Shown here one piece after another: positions 1 through 5,009 of a stretch of DNA of 6,605 nucleotides. Under the pieces are notes generated by a model that was not told the origin of the DNA, did no database searches, and was given only the letters and a program-made list of their open reading frames with translations. Position numbers and translations under genes: made by a program. The number at the start of each line of letters is the position of its first letter. The stretch's first letter is position 1. Location: assembly GCA_019307645.1 (NCBI GenBank), contig JAFDJF010000136.1, positions 1-6,605 on the forward strand, given 5' to 3'. Source of the stretch: Deltaproteobacteria bacterium (lineage in GTDB: Bacteria > Desulfobacterota > DSM-4660 > Desulfatiglandales > Desulfatiglandaceae).

Positions 1-56
1 ATGGCCAGATCATTTTTTTTTTTTGTTACAATGAGCTCGATCAGCTTGAACACCCA

Positions 57-578
57 ATGGTGGACGAATTCGTTAAAAGCCTGGAGGGTTTTCAGGATGA
101 ATTGACAGGGTTGCACTCAAAGAAGAGTTTTGACGGTCTTTATGAGAAGAGCGTAAAACAAAAGGAATCGCATGAGACTATCTCAGTCGTGGTTTTTATC
201 CTGGAGGGCTTTGATGAGCTGAACGACAAATTGGGGAATAGGAGAACACTGGAGATTGTTCAATCCCTTGGAGAAACTGTGAATAAACACTTCGGGCAGG
301 TGGGGATTTCAACCCGGATTGGCAGCGATCAGATTGCAACCATCCTCCCCAATACGGACCCCCGGATTGCTGAACAGATGCTGGATGATTTCTCAAAGAA
401 TGTACAAGACCAGGGCCTGGCCGGTATTCAGGCTGACATACAACCGGAAACCCATTCCGAGGGATTCTCTTTCTCCATCTCAGCCGGATTGGCTAAAGGG
501 CAAGGGAGCGAAAAAATAGAGGTCCTTTCGAATTTGGCCAGATCCAGTAAAAAAACCGTCGCGCGTTTTCTGGGCTAA
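57..578 (+). CDS. Degenerate GGDEF-domain protein (probably catalytically inactive), possibly 5'-partial
   Basis: This is a GGDEF (diguanylate cyclase) fold, recognised from the opening DELTGL motif (residues 14-19), the F-x4-LND segment (F52, L55-D57) and a following RIGSDQI block (87-93) in the place of the usual R-x-GGDEF. Active cyclases make c-di-GMP and bind metal through an Asp in the first strand and the acidic residue of the signature loop. Here the first-strand Asp position is I48 and the signature reads G-S-D-Q-I, so both metal ligands look lost. No RxxD inhibitory site is visible. I infer a non-catalytic sensor or partner protein. About 170 residues is the size of a bare GGDEF domain. 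The start is uncertain: no Shine-Dalgarno site precedes the ATG at 57, and the frame stays open upstream to the window edge through a 12-T run at 13-24, so an N-terminal part may lie outside. The gene converges on the next one with a 20-bp gap. Confidence 0.75.
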   Translation: MVDEFVKSLEGFQDELTGLHSKKSFDGLYEKSVKQKESHETISVVVFILEGFDELNDKLGNRRTLEIVQSLGETVNKHFGQVGISTRIGSDQIATILPNTDPRIAEQMLDDFSKNVQDQGLAGIQADIQPETHSEGFSFSISAGLAKGQGSEKIEVLSNLARSSKKTVARFLG

Positions 579-586
579 GGGCTCGC
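578..586. repeat. End fragment of the AGGGyTCGC palindromic repeat family
   Basis: The bases CTAAGGGCTCGC (575-586) are identical to the left edge of the enlarged copy at 2111-2122. The match overlaps the stop codon (TAA, 576-578) of the GGDEF gene and lies in the 20-bp gap between two convergent genes. No matching right end is seen, so this is either a remnant or a short chance match. It is listed because its placement follows the same pattern as the full copies. Confidence 0.4.
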
Positions 587-598
587 CGGTTTTATCGC

Positions 599-955
599 CT
601 AAAGCAGGCCCTGTTCCTGCAAGAAAGACATTGAACGCTGGCCAATGCTGGTAACCTGACTCAGGGCCTGCGTAAGATGAATTATGGCCTCTGGACCAAC
701 CCCCGAATTAATCATTATTATTGCTCTATCTAAGCTAATTTCAGCATCTTTCCACTGGTCATCACCTGCCACGCTCTTGGCAAGCTGGATCTCCTGGAAA
801 ACCATATCTGCTAATGTCTTGATGATTGTTTCTCCACCCTGAGTTTCCAGCGCAGGAAGACTCCCCAGTAATTGGAGCGTATGGGAAAGCCAGATAATGC
901 CTGATTTGATCTTTTCACTCTGCGAAAATGCCATAATGGCCTTTTTTGTATCCAT
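599..955 (-). CDS. Small alpha-helical protein of unknown function (118 aa)
   Basis: I do not recognise this family. The product is acidic to neutral, has no cysteine, no signal peptide and no membrane segment. It looks almost entirely helical, with amphipathic stretches at about 12-32, 42-62, 68-83 and 88-115, separated by Gly/Pro-containing turns (G31-P34, G40-G41, G85-P88). This could be a four-helix bundle, a fold common in small adaptor or chaperone proteins, but that is only a structural guess. The start is well supported: AAGGAGAT at 962-969 (minus strand) sits 8 nt before the ATG. The regulator gene lies 69 bp upstream on the same strand, so the two may be cotranscribed. The 3' end converges on the GGDEF gene, and no clear terminator separates them. 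Confidence 0.7.
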   Translation of the reverse strand: MDTKKAIMAFSQSEKIKSGIIWLSHTLQLLGSLPALETQGGETIIKTLADMVFQEIQLAKSVAGDDQWKDAEISLDRAIIMINSGVGPEAIIHLTQALSQVTSIGQRSMSFLQEQGLL

Positions 956-961
956 ACAGAG

Positions 962-969
962 ATCTCCTT
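962..969 (-). promoter_or_regulatory. Strong ribosome binding site of the 118-aa protein gene
   Basis: On the minus strand this reads AAGGAGAT, close to a full Shine-Dalgarno sequence. The AAGGAG core lies 8 nt before the ATG at 955. It is much stronger than the sites in front of the other minus-strand genes here apart from moxR, which supports 118 aa as a genuine, well-translated protein. Confidence 0.75.
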
Positions 970-1024
970 AAAAAACTCACCCTCGAAAGGCAGGGTTGTA
1001 TAATGGTTACGTTCAGAGAAACAG

Positions 1025-1306
1025 CTATCGGATCTCATAAGCAGGCCTTCGTATCCGGGTTTCCCTACATTGCGGGCAGCGGCCTGGGCGTGTGAAACGC
1101 TTGCGGTTTTCAAATACAAATCCGCATTTTAAGCACATGGAAGGATGTATGACAAGACTTTTTCCCTGGGAAGCTACTGAACGGGCGATATGGGGCAAAT
1201 GTTCATAAACCTCTTTTTCCATGATCCCAAGATCCTGAGAGATATCAATGGCGTTCATGGATACTTCGCTCAGGCATGCAATAATTCTTTGCCGAATGGT
1301 CTCCAT
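1025..1306 (-). CDS. Small HTH / zinc-ribbon transcriptional regulator (COG3357-like)
   Basis: The 93-residue product joins an N-terminal winged-helix-like segment (about 1-50, with the S-x2-AIDISQDLGI-x4-VYEHL pattern typical of ArsR-like helix-turn-helix regions) to a C-terminal zinc ribbon. The zinc ligands are C58-x2-C61 and C77-x2-C80, followed by a basic tail (R81, R84, R86, R87). This order and length match the predicted transcriptional regulators of COG3357, an HTH fused to a Zn-ribbon. The likely role is DNA binding in the cytoplasm. The target is unknown, though its own operon is a reasonable guess. It lies upstream of the 118-aa gene on the same strand. The ribosome binding site is weak (a GCGGG stretch a few bases before the ATG). 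A copy of the 42-bp palindrome lies 32 bp upstream, between this gene and tRNA-Ser. Confidence 0.75.
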   Translation of the reverse strand: METIRQRIIACLSEVSMNAIDISQDLGIMEKEVYEHLPHIARSVASQGKSLVIHPSMCLKCGFVFENRKRFTRPGRCPQCRETRIRRPAYEIR

Positions 1307-1337
1307 TACGACCCGCTTAACAAAATCACAGGGCTTT

Positions 1338-1379
1338 AGGGCTCGCGCAAAAATGTGAAGTTATTTTTGTGCGAACCCT
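1338..1379. repeat. 42-bp palindromic repeat, copy A
   Basis: This is an imperfect inverted repeat with outer arms AGGGCTCGCGCAAAAAT and ATTTTTGTGCGAACCCT around an 8-base centre. Pairing from the ends is continuous for 17 positions except for one C-A mismatch (position 5 with 38) and one G-T pair (position 10 with 33). It matches copy C (3601-3642) at 38 of 42 positions. It begins 3 nt past the 3' CCA of tRNA-Ser. In RNA it would fold into a hairpin that could end or process the tRNA transcript, but there is no following T-run as in a classic intrinsic terminator. Confidence 0.85.
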
Positions 1380-1382
1380 TAA

Positions 1383-1475
1383 TGGCGGAGGGAGAGAGAT
1401 TCGAACTCTCGGAGAAGCGCTAAACCCCTCAACGGTTTTCGAGACCGCCCCTTTCAGCCACTCAGGCATCCCTCC
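1383..1475 (-). tRNA. tRNA-Ser (anticodon CGA)
   Basis: The minus strand folds as a class II tRNA. The acceptor stem is GGAGGGA pairing with TCCCTCC, with discriminator G and an encoded CCA end. The D-arm begins GCCTGAGTGGC. The anticodon stem GCGGT/ACCGT encloses the loop CTCGAAA with anticodon CGA (complement at 1439-1441). There is a long variable arm typical of serine tRNAs and a T-arm with loop TTCGAAT closed by GAGAG/CTCTC. It reads UCG serine codons. The tRNA lies downstream of tadA on the same strand. TadA acts on A34 tRNAs such as tRNA-Arg(ACG), so it does not modify this tRNA. Confidence 0.97.
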
Positions 1476-1495
1476 GAATTTGTAAGTAATTTGAC

Positions 1496-1524
1496 AAAGT
1501 ATGAGAAAGAAGAAATAAAATCAA
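1496..1524 (-). promoter_or_regulatory. Candidate sigma70 promoter for tRNA-Ser
   Basis: On the minus strand TTGATT (1519-1524) and TACTTT (1496-1501) are separated by 17 bp. The -10 element ends 20 bp before the tRNA 5' end, which leaves a short leader for RNase P to remove. Match quality is moderate and no second line of evidence is visible. The alternative is readthrough from tadA, whose stop lies about 150 bp upstream with no evident terminator between. Confidence 0.35.
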
Positions 1525-1621
1525 TAGGTAAAAGAGAGGCCCAATCCCACGTGTCCTGCCCTTAACGTGACAGATCGATTTAAAGCCAACCCCGTTACAA
1601 ACACTTCGGAACCTCTCCGGC

Positions 1622-2095
1622 TTACTTTGATTTGGTTTCTCCCCGACGAGCTCTGAAGAAACTCTGCATCAGGGCCCGGCATTTTTCTTCCAGGATATTG
1701 GGGACTACTTCAATCTTGTGATTGAGACGCTCGTCCGCGGCAAGGTTGTAAACAGATCCTGCTGCGCCTGCTTTTGGATCTGCAGCGCCAAATACGAGCT
1801 GAGCTATCCTGGCATTGAGGGCAGCGCCCATACACATGAGACAAGGTTCAACGGTCACGACTAGAATGGTACGTGTCAGCCGGTAGTTATGAAAAGCCGA
1901 ACCGGCTTTTCTCATGGCCAGAATTTCAGCGTGAGCGCTTGGGTCGCTGAGAGCTACAGGCTGGTTATGAGCTCTGGCAACAATTTCACCGTCCAGAGTT
2001 GTCAGTACCGCACCTATGGGCACTTCCCCCTCTGAAAACCCTTTTTCAGCTTCGTTCAGGGCCTCATGCATTAATTGGTGAAGATCATGCGGCAT
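1622..2095 (-). CDS. tadA: tRNA-specific adenosine deaminase TadA
   Basis: TadA deaminates adenosine 34 to inosine in tRNA-Arg(ACG) so that one tRNA can read several arginine codons. It is a zinc enzyme working as a homodimer in the cytoplasm. The zinc and catalytic signature is intact: H55-A-E57 (zinc ligand and proton-shuttle glutamate) and P84-C85-x2-C88 followed by MGAA. Flanking family motifs are also present: GEVPIGAV near residue 23, the HN at 43-44, the DPSAHAEI segment and the C-terminal SFFRARR helix. The length of 157 aa is normal. The Shine-Dalgarno site before the ATG at 2095 is weak (AGAGAA-like), but an upstream start is unlikely because family members begin near here. tRNA-Ser follows on the same strand. 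The enlarged palindrome copy B lies 18 bp upstream of the start, so it may influence transcription or the 5' leader. Related guanine or cytosine deaminases are less likely given the motif set. Confidence 0.93.
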   Translation of the reverse strand: MPHDLHQLMHEALNEAEKGFSEGEVPIGAVLTTLDGEIVARAHNQPVALSDPSAHAEILAMRKAGSAFHNYRLTRTILVVTVEPCLMCMGAALNARIAQLVFGAADPKAGAAGSVYNLAADERLNHKIEVVPNILEEKCRALMQSFFRARRGETKSK

Positions 2096-2113
2096 GTATT
2101 TTCTCTGCCACTA

Positions 2114-2178
2114 AGGGCTCGCTCGCCTCCCCAACATCTATAACTTGGAAAGGTACCAGTTATTTTTACGCGAACCCT
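2114..2178. repeat. Enlarged copy B of the AGGGyTCGC palindromic repeat (65 bp)
   Basis: The ends match the 42-bp family. The left is CTAAGGGCTCGC and the right arm GTTATTTTTACGCGAACCCT differs from copy A by two bases. The interior is different and longer (about 2123-2157), with its own partial pairing (AACTTGG with CCAGTT, one bulged base). The element therefore keeps both family ends but carries another core. It lies in the leader or promoter region of tadA. Confidence 0.65.
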
Positions 2179-2354
2179 AAGACACAAAGTCGAAAGGGCT
2201 AAAGTCAAAGAGTAGAAAAGGCATTCAACCCGGTTCGCGGGTGATGAATTGTGCATCAATCACTCCGCTAATACAACTACCCTCTGATTACTGACCAAAT
2301 TCCTAACACATTCCCCTTTTTCCCGTCAACCGGATATTATCCCGTAATCAGCAA
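2179..2354. other. Intergenic stretch between tadA and the HNH gene, two small hairpins
   Basis: This divergent spacer holds no convincing reading frame. Two adjoining hairpins are visible: ACCCG/CGGGT with loop GTTCG (2228-2242) and TGATG/CATCA (2242-2258), sharing one base. Their role is unknown. A promoter for tadA on the minus strand should lie here or within copy B, but I see no box pair good enough to call. Confidence 0.4.
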
Positions 2355-2382
2355 TTGAGTTTTTGTATAAATAAGGTATAAC
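2355..2382 (+). promoter_or_regulatory. Candidate promoter of the HNH gene, nearly leaderless
   Basis: TTGAGT (2355-2360) and TATAAC (2377-2382) are 16 bp apart in an AT-rich context. The expected transcription start, about 7 bases past the -10 box (2389-2390), is only 3-4 bases before the ATG at 2393. The only purine-rich stretch upstream, AAGG at 2373-2376, is too far from the ATG for a ribosome site and lies inside the promoter. Confidence 0.45.
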
Positions 2383-2392
2383 ATTATTACCT

Positions 2393-2689
2393 ATGTCATT
2401 TGAAATCGATATTGTCAGCGACAAGGACATAAAAAAAGAAAAGGAAAAGGCCCGCCGTCTGAGACGTATGCACTGGTGGAACAATAAGATCCAGAACGGT
2501 GTCTGCTTCTACTGTAACCGTGAAGTGGGTCGGGAGCAATTGACCATGGATCACGTGGTTCCTCTCAGCAGGGGCGGAAAAAGCAGAAAAGGAAATATCG
2601 TTGCTGCCTGCAAGGAATGTAATACCAAGAAAAAGTATCTGTTGCCGGTGGAATGGGAAGAGTATCTCAGGACACTGTCTGAGAGATGA
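2393..2689 (+). CDS. Small HNH endonuclease-family protein (98 aa)
   Basis: This is a beta-beta-alpha-metal nuclease domain with all expected positions. A zinc pair C38-x2-C41 and C73-x2-C76 brackets the core. D53-H54 begins the DHVVPLSRGG motif (H54 is the general base), N68 is the middle Asn and N77 completes the HNN form. Residues 10-25 are very basic and lysine/arginine-rich, which suits nucleic acid binding. Such short solo HNH proteins are widespread in bacteria. Their substrates are mostly unknown, and they resemble the nuclease cores of McrA-type restriction enzymes and homing endonucleases. The first ATG is used because the second Met (M26) has no ribosome site either. The stop is doubled (TGA TAA). 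The gene stands alone on the plus strand, convergent with the DUF62 gene, and no methyltransferase or antitoxin partner is adjacent. Confidence 0.85.
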   Translation: MSFEIDIVSDKDIKKEKEKARRLRRMHWWNNKIQNGVCFYCNREVGREQLTMDHVVPLSRGGKSRKGNIVAACKECNTKKKYLLPVEWEEYLRTLSER

Positions 2690-2706
2690 TAAAGTGATTT
2701 GTTGCT

Positions 2707-2763
2707 CAGGTTCAGGCTTCAAGGGTTCTGGGTCATTTTGTTCGACGTTTGATGTTCGACGTT
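2707..2763. repeat. GTTC-rich repeat tract with a 10-bp direct repeat
   Basis: The 10-mer GTTCGACGTT occurs twice (2740-2749 and 2754-2763) with a 14-bp period. Just before it, CAGGTTCAGG-cTTCAAGGGTTC (2707 onward) resembles the arms of the inverted repeat between moxR and the VWA gene (AGGTTCAGGGTTCAG at 4864). The tract fills the 73-bp gap between the HNH gene and the converging DUF62 gene and reaches the latter's stop codon. Confidence 0.6.
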
Positions 2764-3581
2764 CATCTTTTATTGCCCACTTTCCCAACCTCCACCTTTA
2801 CACCTGTCAGTTCTTCCGAATCTATCCCCAATCGATCACTGGCCCGGCCCAGATTGACCGCAATTTCAAGGTAACCTGAACTGCCGATCAGGGCCAGTGC
2901 CTTATCCTTTTTCGCTTCAGCATATGTTTCTCGCACATTTTCGATTGTCAGAGTGCCGACCTTTATGACTGTTTTCCCCGTTTCTGTAAATTGTGCAAGG
3001 TCTTCCCGGTGGATATTGGTGATCAGGTTACCGAAGTTGTCCACACGGACTATCTGACCGCAAAGGATTCCCTCATTTTTTTTCAGACTCGGTAAACGGA
3101 GTGGCACGGGGTCCCTTATGATTGTCCCCATTTTCAGTGGGTCCGCACCGTGGGACAGGTGGGCTGCCACAGGGGCAAAGATGTCACGCCCATGAAAGGT
3201 GTGGCTGATATGGGGGAGGAAATATCCCTTTTCCGTGAGATGGACCATCTCTGCTGGCTGATGTGCACTGATTATAGGCCAGAAAAGGCCGTTGTCAGGG
3301 CCTACAAAAAAGTGGCCTTCCGCCTTAACGAGGATCGGCCGCCGGTCACTGCCGACACCGGGATCGACTACGCCCACATGGATGGTATCTTTGGGGAAGA
3401 AGTTAAAGGTTTCCAGTATCAGCCCGGCAGCATGTGTTATGTCGCCTGTTTTTATCTGGTGGGTGATGTCAACAATTCGGGCCTCAGGATTAATGGAGAG
3501 AATGACGCCCTTCATGGTGCCGACGTACGGGTCTTTGAGGCCAAAATCGGTTGTCAGAGTGATGATACCGGGACCCTGCAT
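2763..3581 (-). CDS. S-adenosyl-L-methionine hydrolase (DUF62 / COG1912 family)
   Basis: DUF62 proteins use activated water to split S-adenosylmethionine into adenosine and methionine. They are homologues of the fluorinase and chlorinase enzymes of marine actinomycetes. Family landmarks are all visible: TLTTDFG (residues 8-14, with catalytic D12), DPYVGTMKG (17-25), VDITH (37-41), VVDPGVGSDRR (71-81, with the conserved Arg at 80/81), GPDNG (94-98) and HGRDIFAP (130-137, with H130). The Asp-Arg-His set is the one associated with hydroxide rather than halide chemistry. The C-terminal beta-barrel part includes VDNFGNLITNI. At 272 aa the length is usual. The ATG at 3581 lacks a strong ribosome site. 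It is downstream of the VWA gene on the same strand with a 66-bp gap containing palindrome copy C, and could be the last gene of the moxR-VWA transcript. The physiological role of this family is poorly understood. Confidence 0.92.
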   Translation of the reverse strand: MQGPGIITLTTDFGLKDPYVGTMKGVILSINPEARIVDITHQIKTGDITHAAGLILETFNFFPKDTIHVGVVDPGVGSDRRPILVKAEGHFFVGPDNGLFWPIISAHQPAEMVHLTEKGYFLPHISHTFHGRDIFAPVAAHLSHGADPLKMGTIIRDPVPLRLPSLKKNEGILCGQIVRVDNFGNLITNIHREDLAQFTETGKTVIKVGTLTIENVRETYAEAKKDKALALIGSSGYLEIAVNLGRASDRLGIDSEELTGVKVEVGKVGNKR

Positions 3582-3600
3582 ATTAAGTTTTCCATGACTC

Positions 3601-3642
3601 AGGGTTCGCGCAAAAATGTGAATTTATTTTTGCGCGAGCCCT
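3601..3642. repeat. 42-bp palindromic repeat, copy C
   Basis: The inverted repeat has arms AGGGTTCGCGCAAAAAT and ATTTTTGCGCGAGCCCT. All 17 outer positions pair, with a single G-T wobble (position 5 with 38). It differs from copy A at four positions only. It starts 5 bp after the VWA stop codon and ends 19 bp before the DUF62 start, so it fills the gap between two same-strand genes. If cotranscribed it would form a strong hairpin in the mRNA. Confidence 0.88.
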
Positions 3643-3647
3643 AAGGA

Positions 3648-4841
3648 TCAATTTTTACTCATGAGAAAAGTTACAGCCTCCTCAAGCCCGTCAATGGTCA
3701 GCTCGTACATCGGAAAGATTTCACGGATGGTGTTGATTGTGCGGGTGTAAGGCCACTCATTGGCCATTATAGGGTTCAGCCAGACAGAGCGGGGGAAGGT
3801 CTCGGCGATGAACTGCAACCTCTGATAGCTTGGTTGGGTTGATCTTTCTTCTATGTGAATGGAGCCGTCGAGGGCCATGAGTTCATATGGTGCCATGCTT
3901 GCGTCACCTATGATAATGAAACGGGTGTCAGGATCAAAACGGATAAGTTCCTCCACTGGATAAGGTTTGCTCCGTCTGGGGGGATCTTCCCAGATTTTAT
4001 CGTAAATGGTGTTGTGAAAGAAAAAAGTCTTGAGTTCTTTGAACTGGGCCCTGGTGTAATTGAACAAAGTCTGGACAACAGCCACATAAGGTTCCATGGA
4101 CCATCCACCGTTGTCAAAGGCCAGAATAACCTTGAGACGGTCTTTGAGGCCCCTTTCAAATACAATTTCTATCTCTCCGGCATTTTTCATGGTCTGGTAA
4201 ATGGTTTTATCGATATTTATCACATCTTTAGGGCCGGAGGGAACCATGTTCCTCAGTCTCTTGAGGGCCTCCCCCATCTGAGCCTGACTAAGGGGGCCTT
4301 CATGGGAGTAATCCCGATATCTTCTGTCCATGGCCACTTTTACAGCCGACTTGTTTCTTGAGACGCCTCCTACCCTCATTCCTCCGGGATGGTAGCCTGA
4401 ATGCCCTACCGGGGATGTTCCCCCCGTACCGATCCATTTGTTTCCGCCGTGGTGTTCTTCGGTTTGTTCTTTCAACCGGTCAAGAAAGTACTGGAGCAGT
4501 TCTTCCGGGCTCAATTTATTCAATTCTTCTTCATCAACTCCCATGGCCTGAGCAAGTTCTTTAGGGTTTTTCAGCCATTCCTCCAGCATGGTCCGGGCTA
4601 TTTCGGATACCTCGAATTCCTCCGGGTCTTTGAGTTCCGCCCCTTCAAAATAGTGAGCAAATACCTGATCATAGAGATCAAAATATCTTTCACTCTTGAC
4701 CAGGATCGAACGAGCAGAGGTGTAAAAATCGTCCATTGAGGTGATCAACCCCATGCTCAGGGCCTTTTGAAGCCTGAGGAAGCACGTTGGGGATACCGGT
4801 ATACCCACTTGTTTTAGAATGTAAAAAAATTTGGTAAACAT
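3648..4841 (-). CDS. CoxE-like VWA-domain protein, partner of the MoxR ATPase
   Basis: This is a 397-aa soluble protein of the VWA/CoxE type (COG3825/COG3552-like). The N-terminal half (1-130) is helical and acidic. A Gly-rich linker (132-160, WIGTGGTSP then HPGGMRVGG) is followed by a von Willebrand factor A domain from about residue 235. The metal site (MIDAS) normally reads DxSxS. Here it is D243-N-G-G-W-S248-M, with one residue more than the usual loop, so metal binding may be altered. A second family landmark, GDASMAPYEL, is at 312-321, and the WLNP-x5-W segment is near 354. In known pairs (RavA-ViaA, NorQ-NorD, CbbQ-CbbO) the VWA protein acts as adaptor for a MoxR-class AAA+ ATPase in remodelling or metal insertion into a target enzyme. 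The moxR gene lies 168 bp upstream on the same strand. The target is not evident here. Ribosome site: GAGAAG, weak. Confidence 0.85.
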   Translation of the reverse strand: MFTKFFYILKQVGIPVSPTCFLRLQKALSMGLITSMDDFYTSARSILVKSERYFDLYDQVFAHYFEGAELKDPEEFEVSEIARTMLEEWLKNPKELAQAMGVDEEELNKLSPEELLQYFLDRLKEQTEEHHGGNKWIGTGGTSPVGHSGYHPGGMRVGGVSRNKSAVKVAMDRRYRDYSHEGPLSQAQMGEALKRLRNMVPSGPKDVINIDKTIYQTMKNAGEIEIVFERGLKDRLKVILAFDNGGWSMEPYVAVVQTLFNYTRAQFKELKTFFFHNTIYDKIWEDPPRRSKPYPVEELIRFDPDTRFIIIGDASMAPYELMALDGSIHIEERSTQPSYQRLQFIAETFPRSVWLNPIMANEWPYTRTINTIREIFPMYELTIDGLEEAVTFLMSKN

Positions 4842-4863
4842 AAAAGTAGCTTCTCGGGTTATT

Positions 4864-4995
4864 AGGTTCAGGGTTCAGTGGTTCACGGTTGCTCCACAAA
4901 CCCCTGGCCCAGACCTGGCTGAATTGAGACATTGTAGATTGCGTTCAGTAGCGCCAGGGCAGGCTCTGAACCGTGAACGGTGAACCCTTGAACCT
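4864..4995. repeat. 132-bp nested inverted repeat between moxR and the VWA gene
   Basis: Outer arms of 27 bp (4864-4890 and 4969-4995) are near-complementary. The left begins AGGTTCAGGGTTCAG, and the right, read in reverse, begins AGGTTCAAGGGTTCAC. Both continue into GTTCACGGTT, giving pairing with only a few gaps or mismatches. An inner pair CCCTGGC (4902-4908) and GCCAGGG (4953-4959) lies in the 78-bp spacer. No open frame of its own is convincing. It may be a non-autonomous mobile element. It starts 14 bp past the moxR stop, so it could also reduce readthrough into the VWA gene. Confidence 0.8.
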
Positions 4996-5009
4996 GAGTT
5001 ATAAAAGAC

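Noticed and set aside
1549..1554. CACGTG palindrome downstream of tadA
   Set aside because: A six-base palindrome is expected by chance, and nothing in its position supports a site.
2228..2242. T-arm-like hairpin ACCCG-GTTCG-CGGGT suggesting a tRNA remnant
   Set aside because: The loop is 5 not 7 bases, and no acceptor, D or anticodon arm is found nearby.
2396..2788. 130-aa minus-strand frame across the HNH gene
   Set aside because: It is antisense to the HNH domain, whose motifs are intact, and its other part is the GTTC repeat tract.
3150..3644. 164-aa plus-strand frame opposite the DUF62 gene
   Set aside because: It lies fully antisense to a clear enzyme gene, shows no domain and runs into the palindrome at its end.
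3855..4361. 168-aa plus-strand frame opposite the VWA gene
   Set aside because: Antisense shadow of a conserved coding region, with no recognisable motif or ribosome site.
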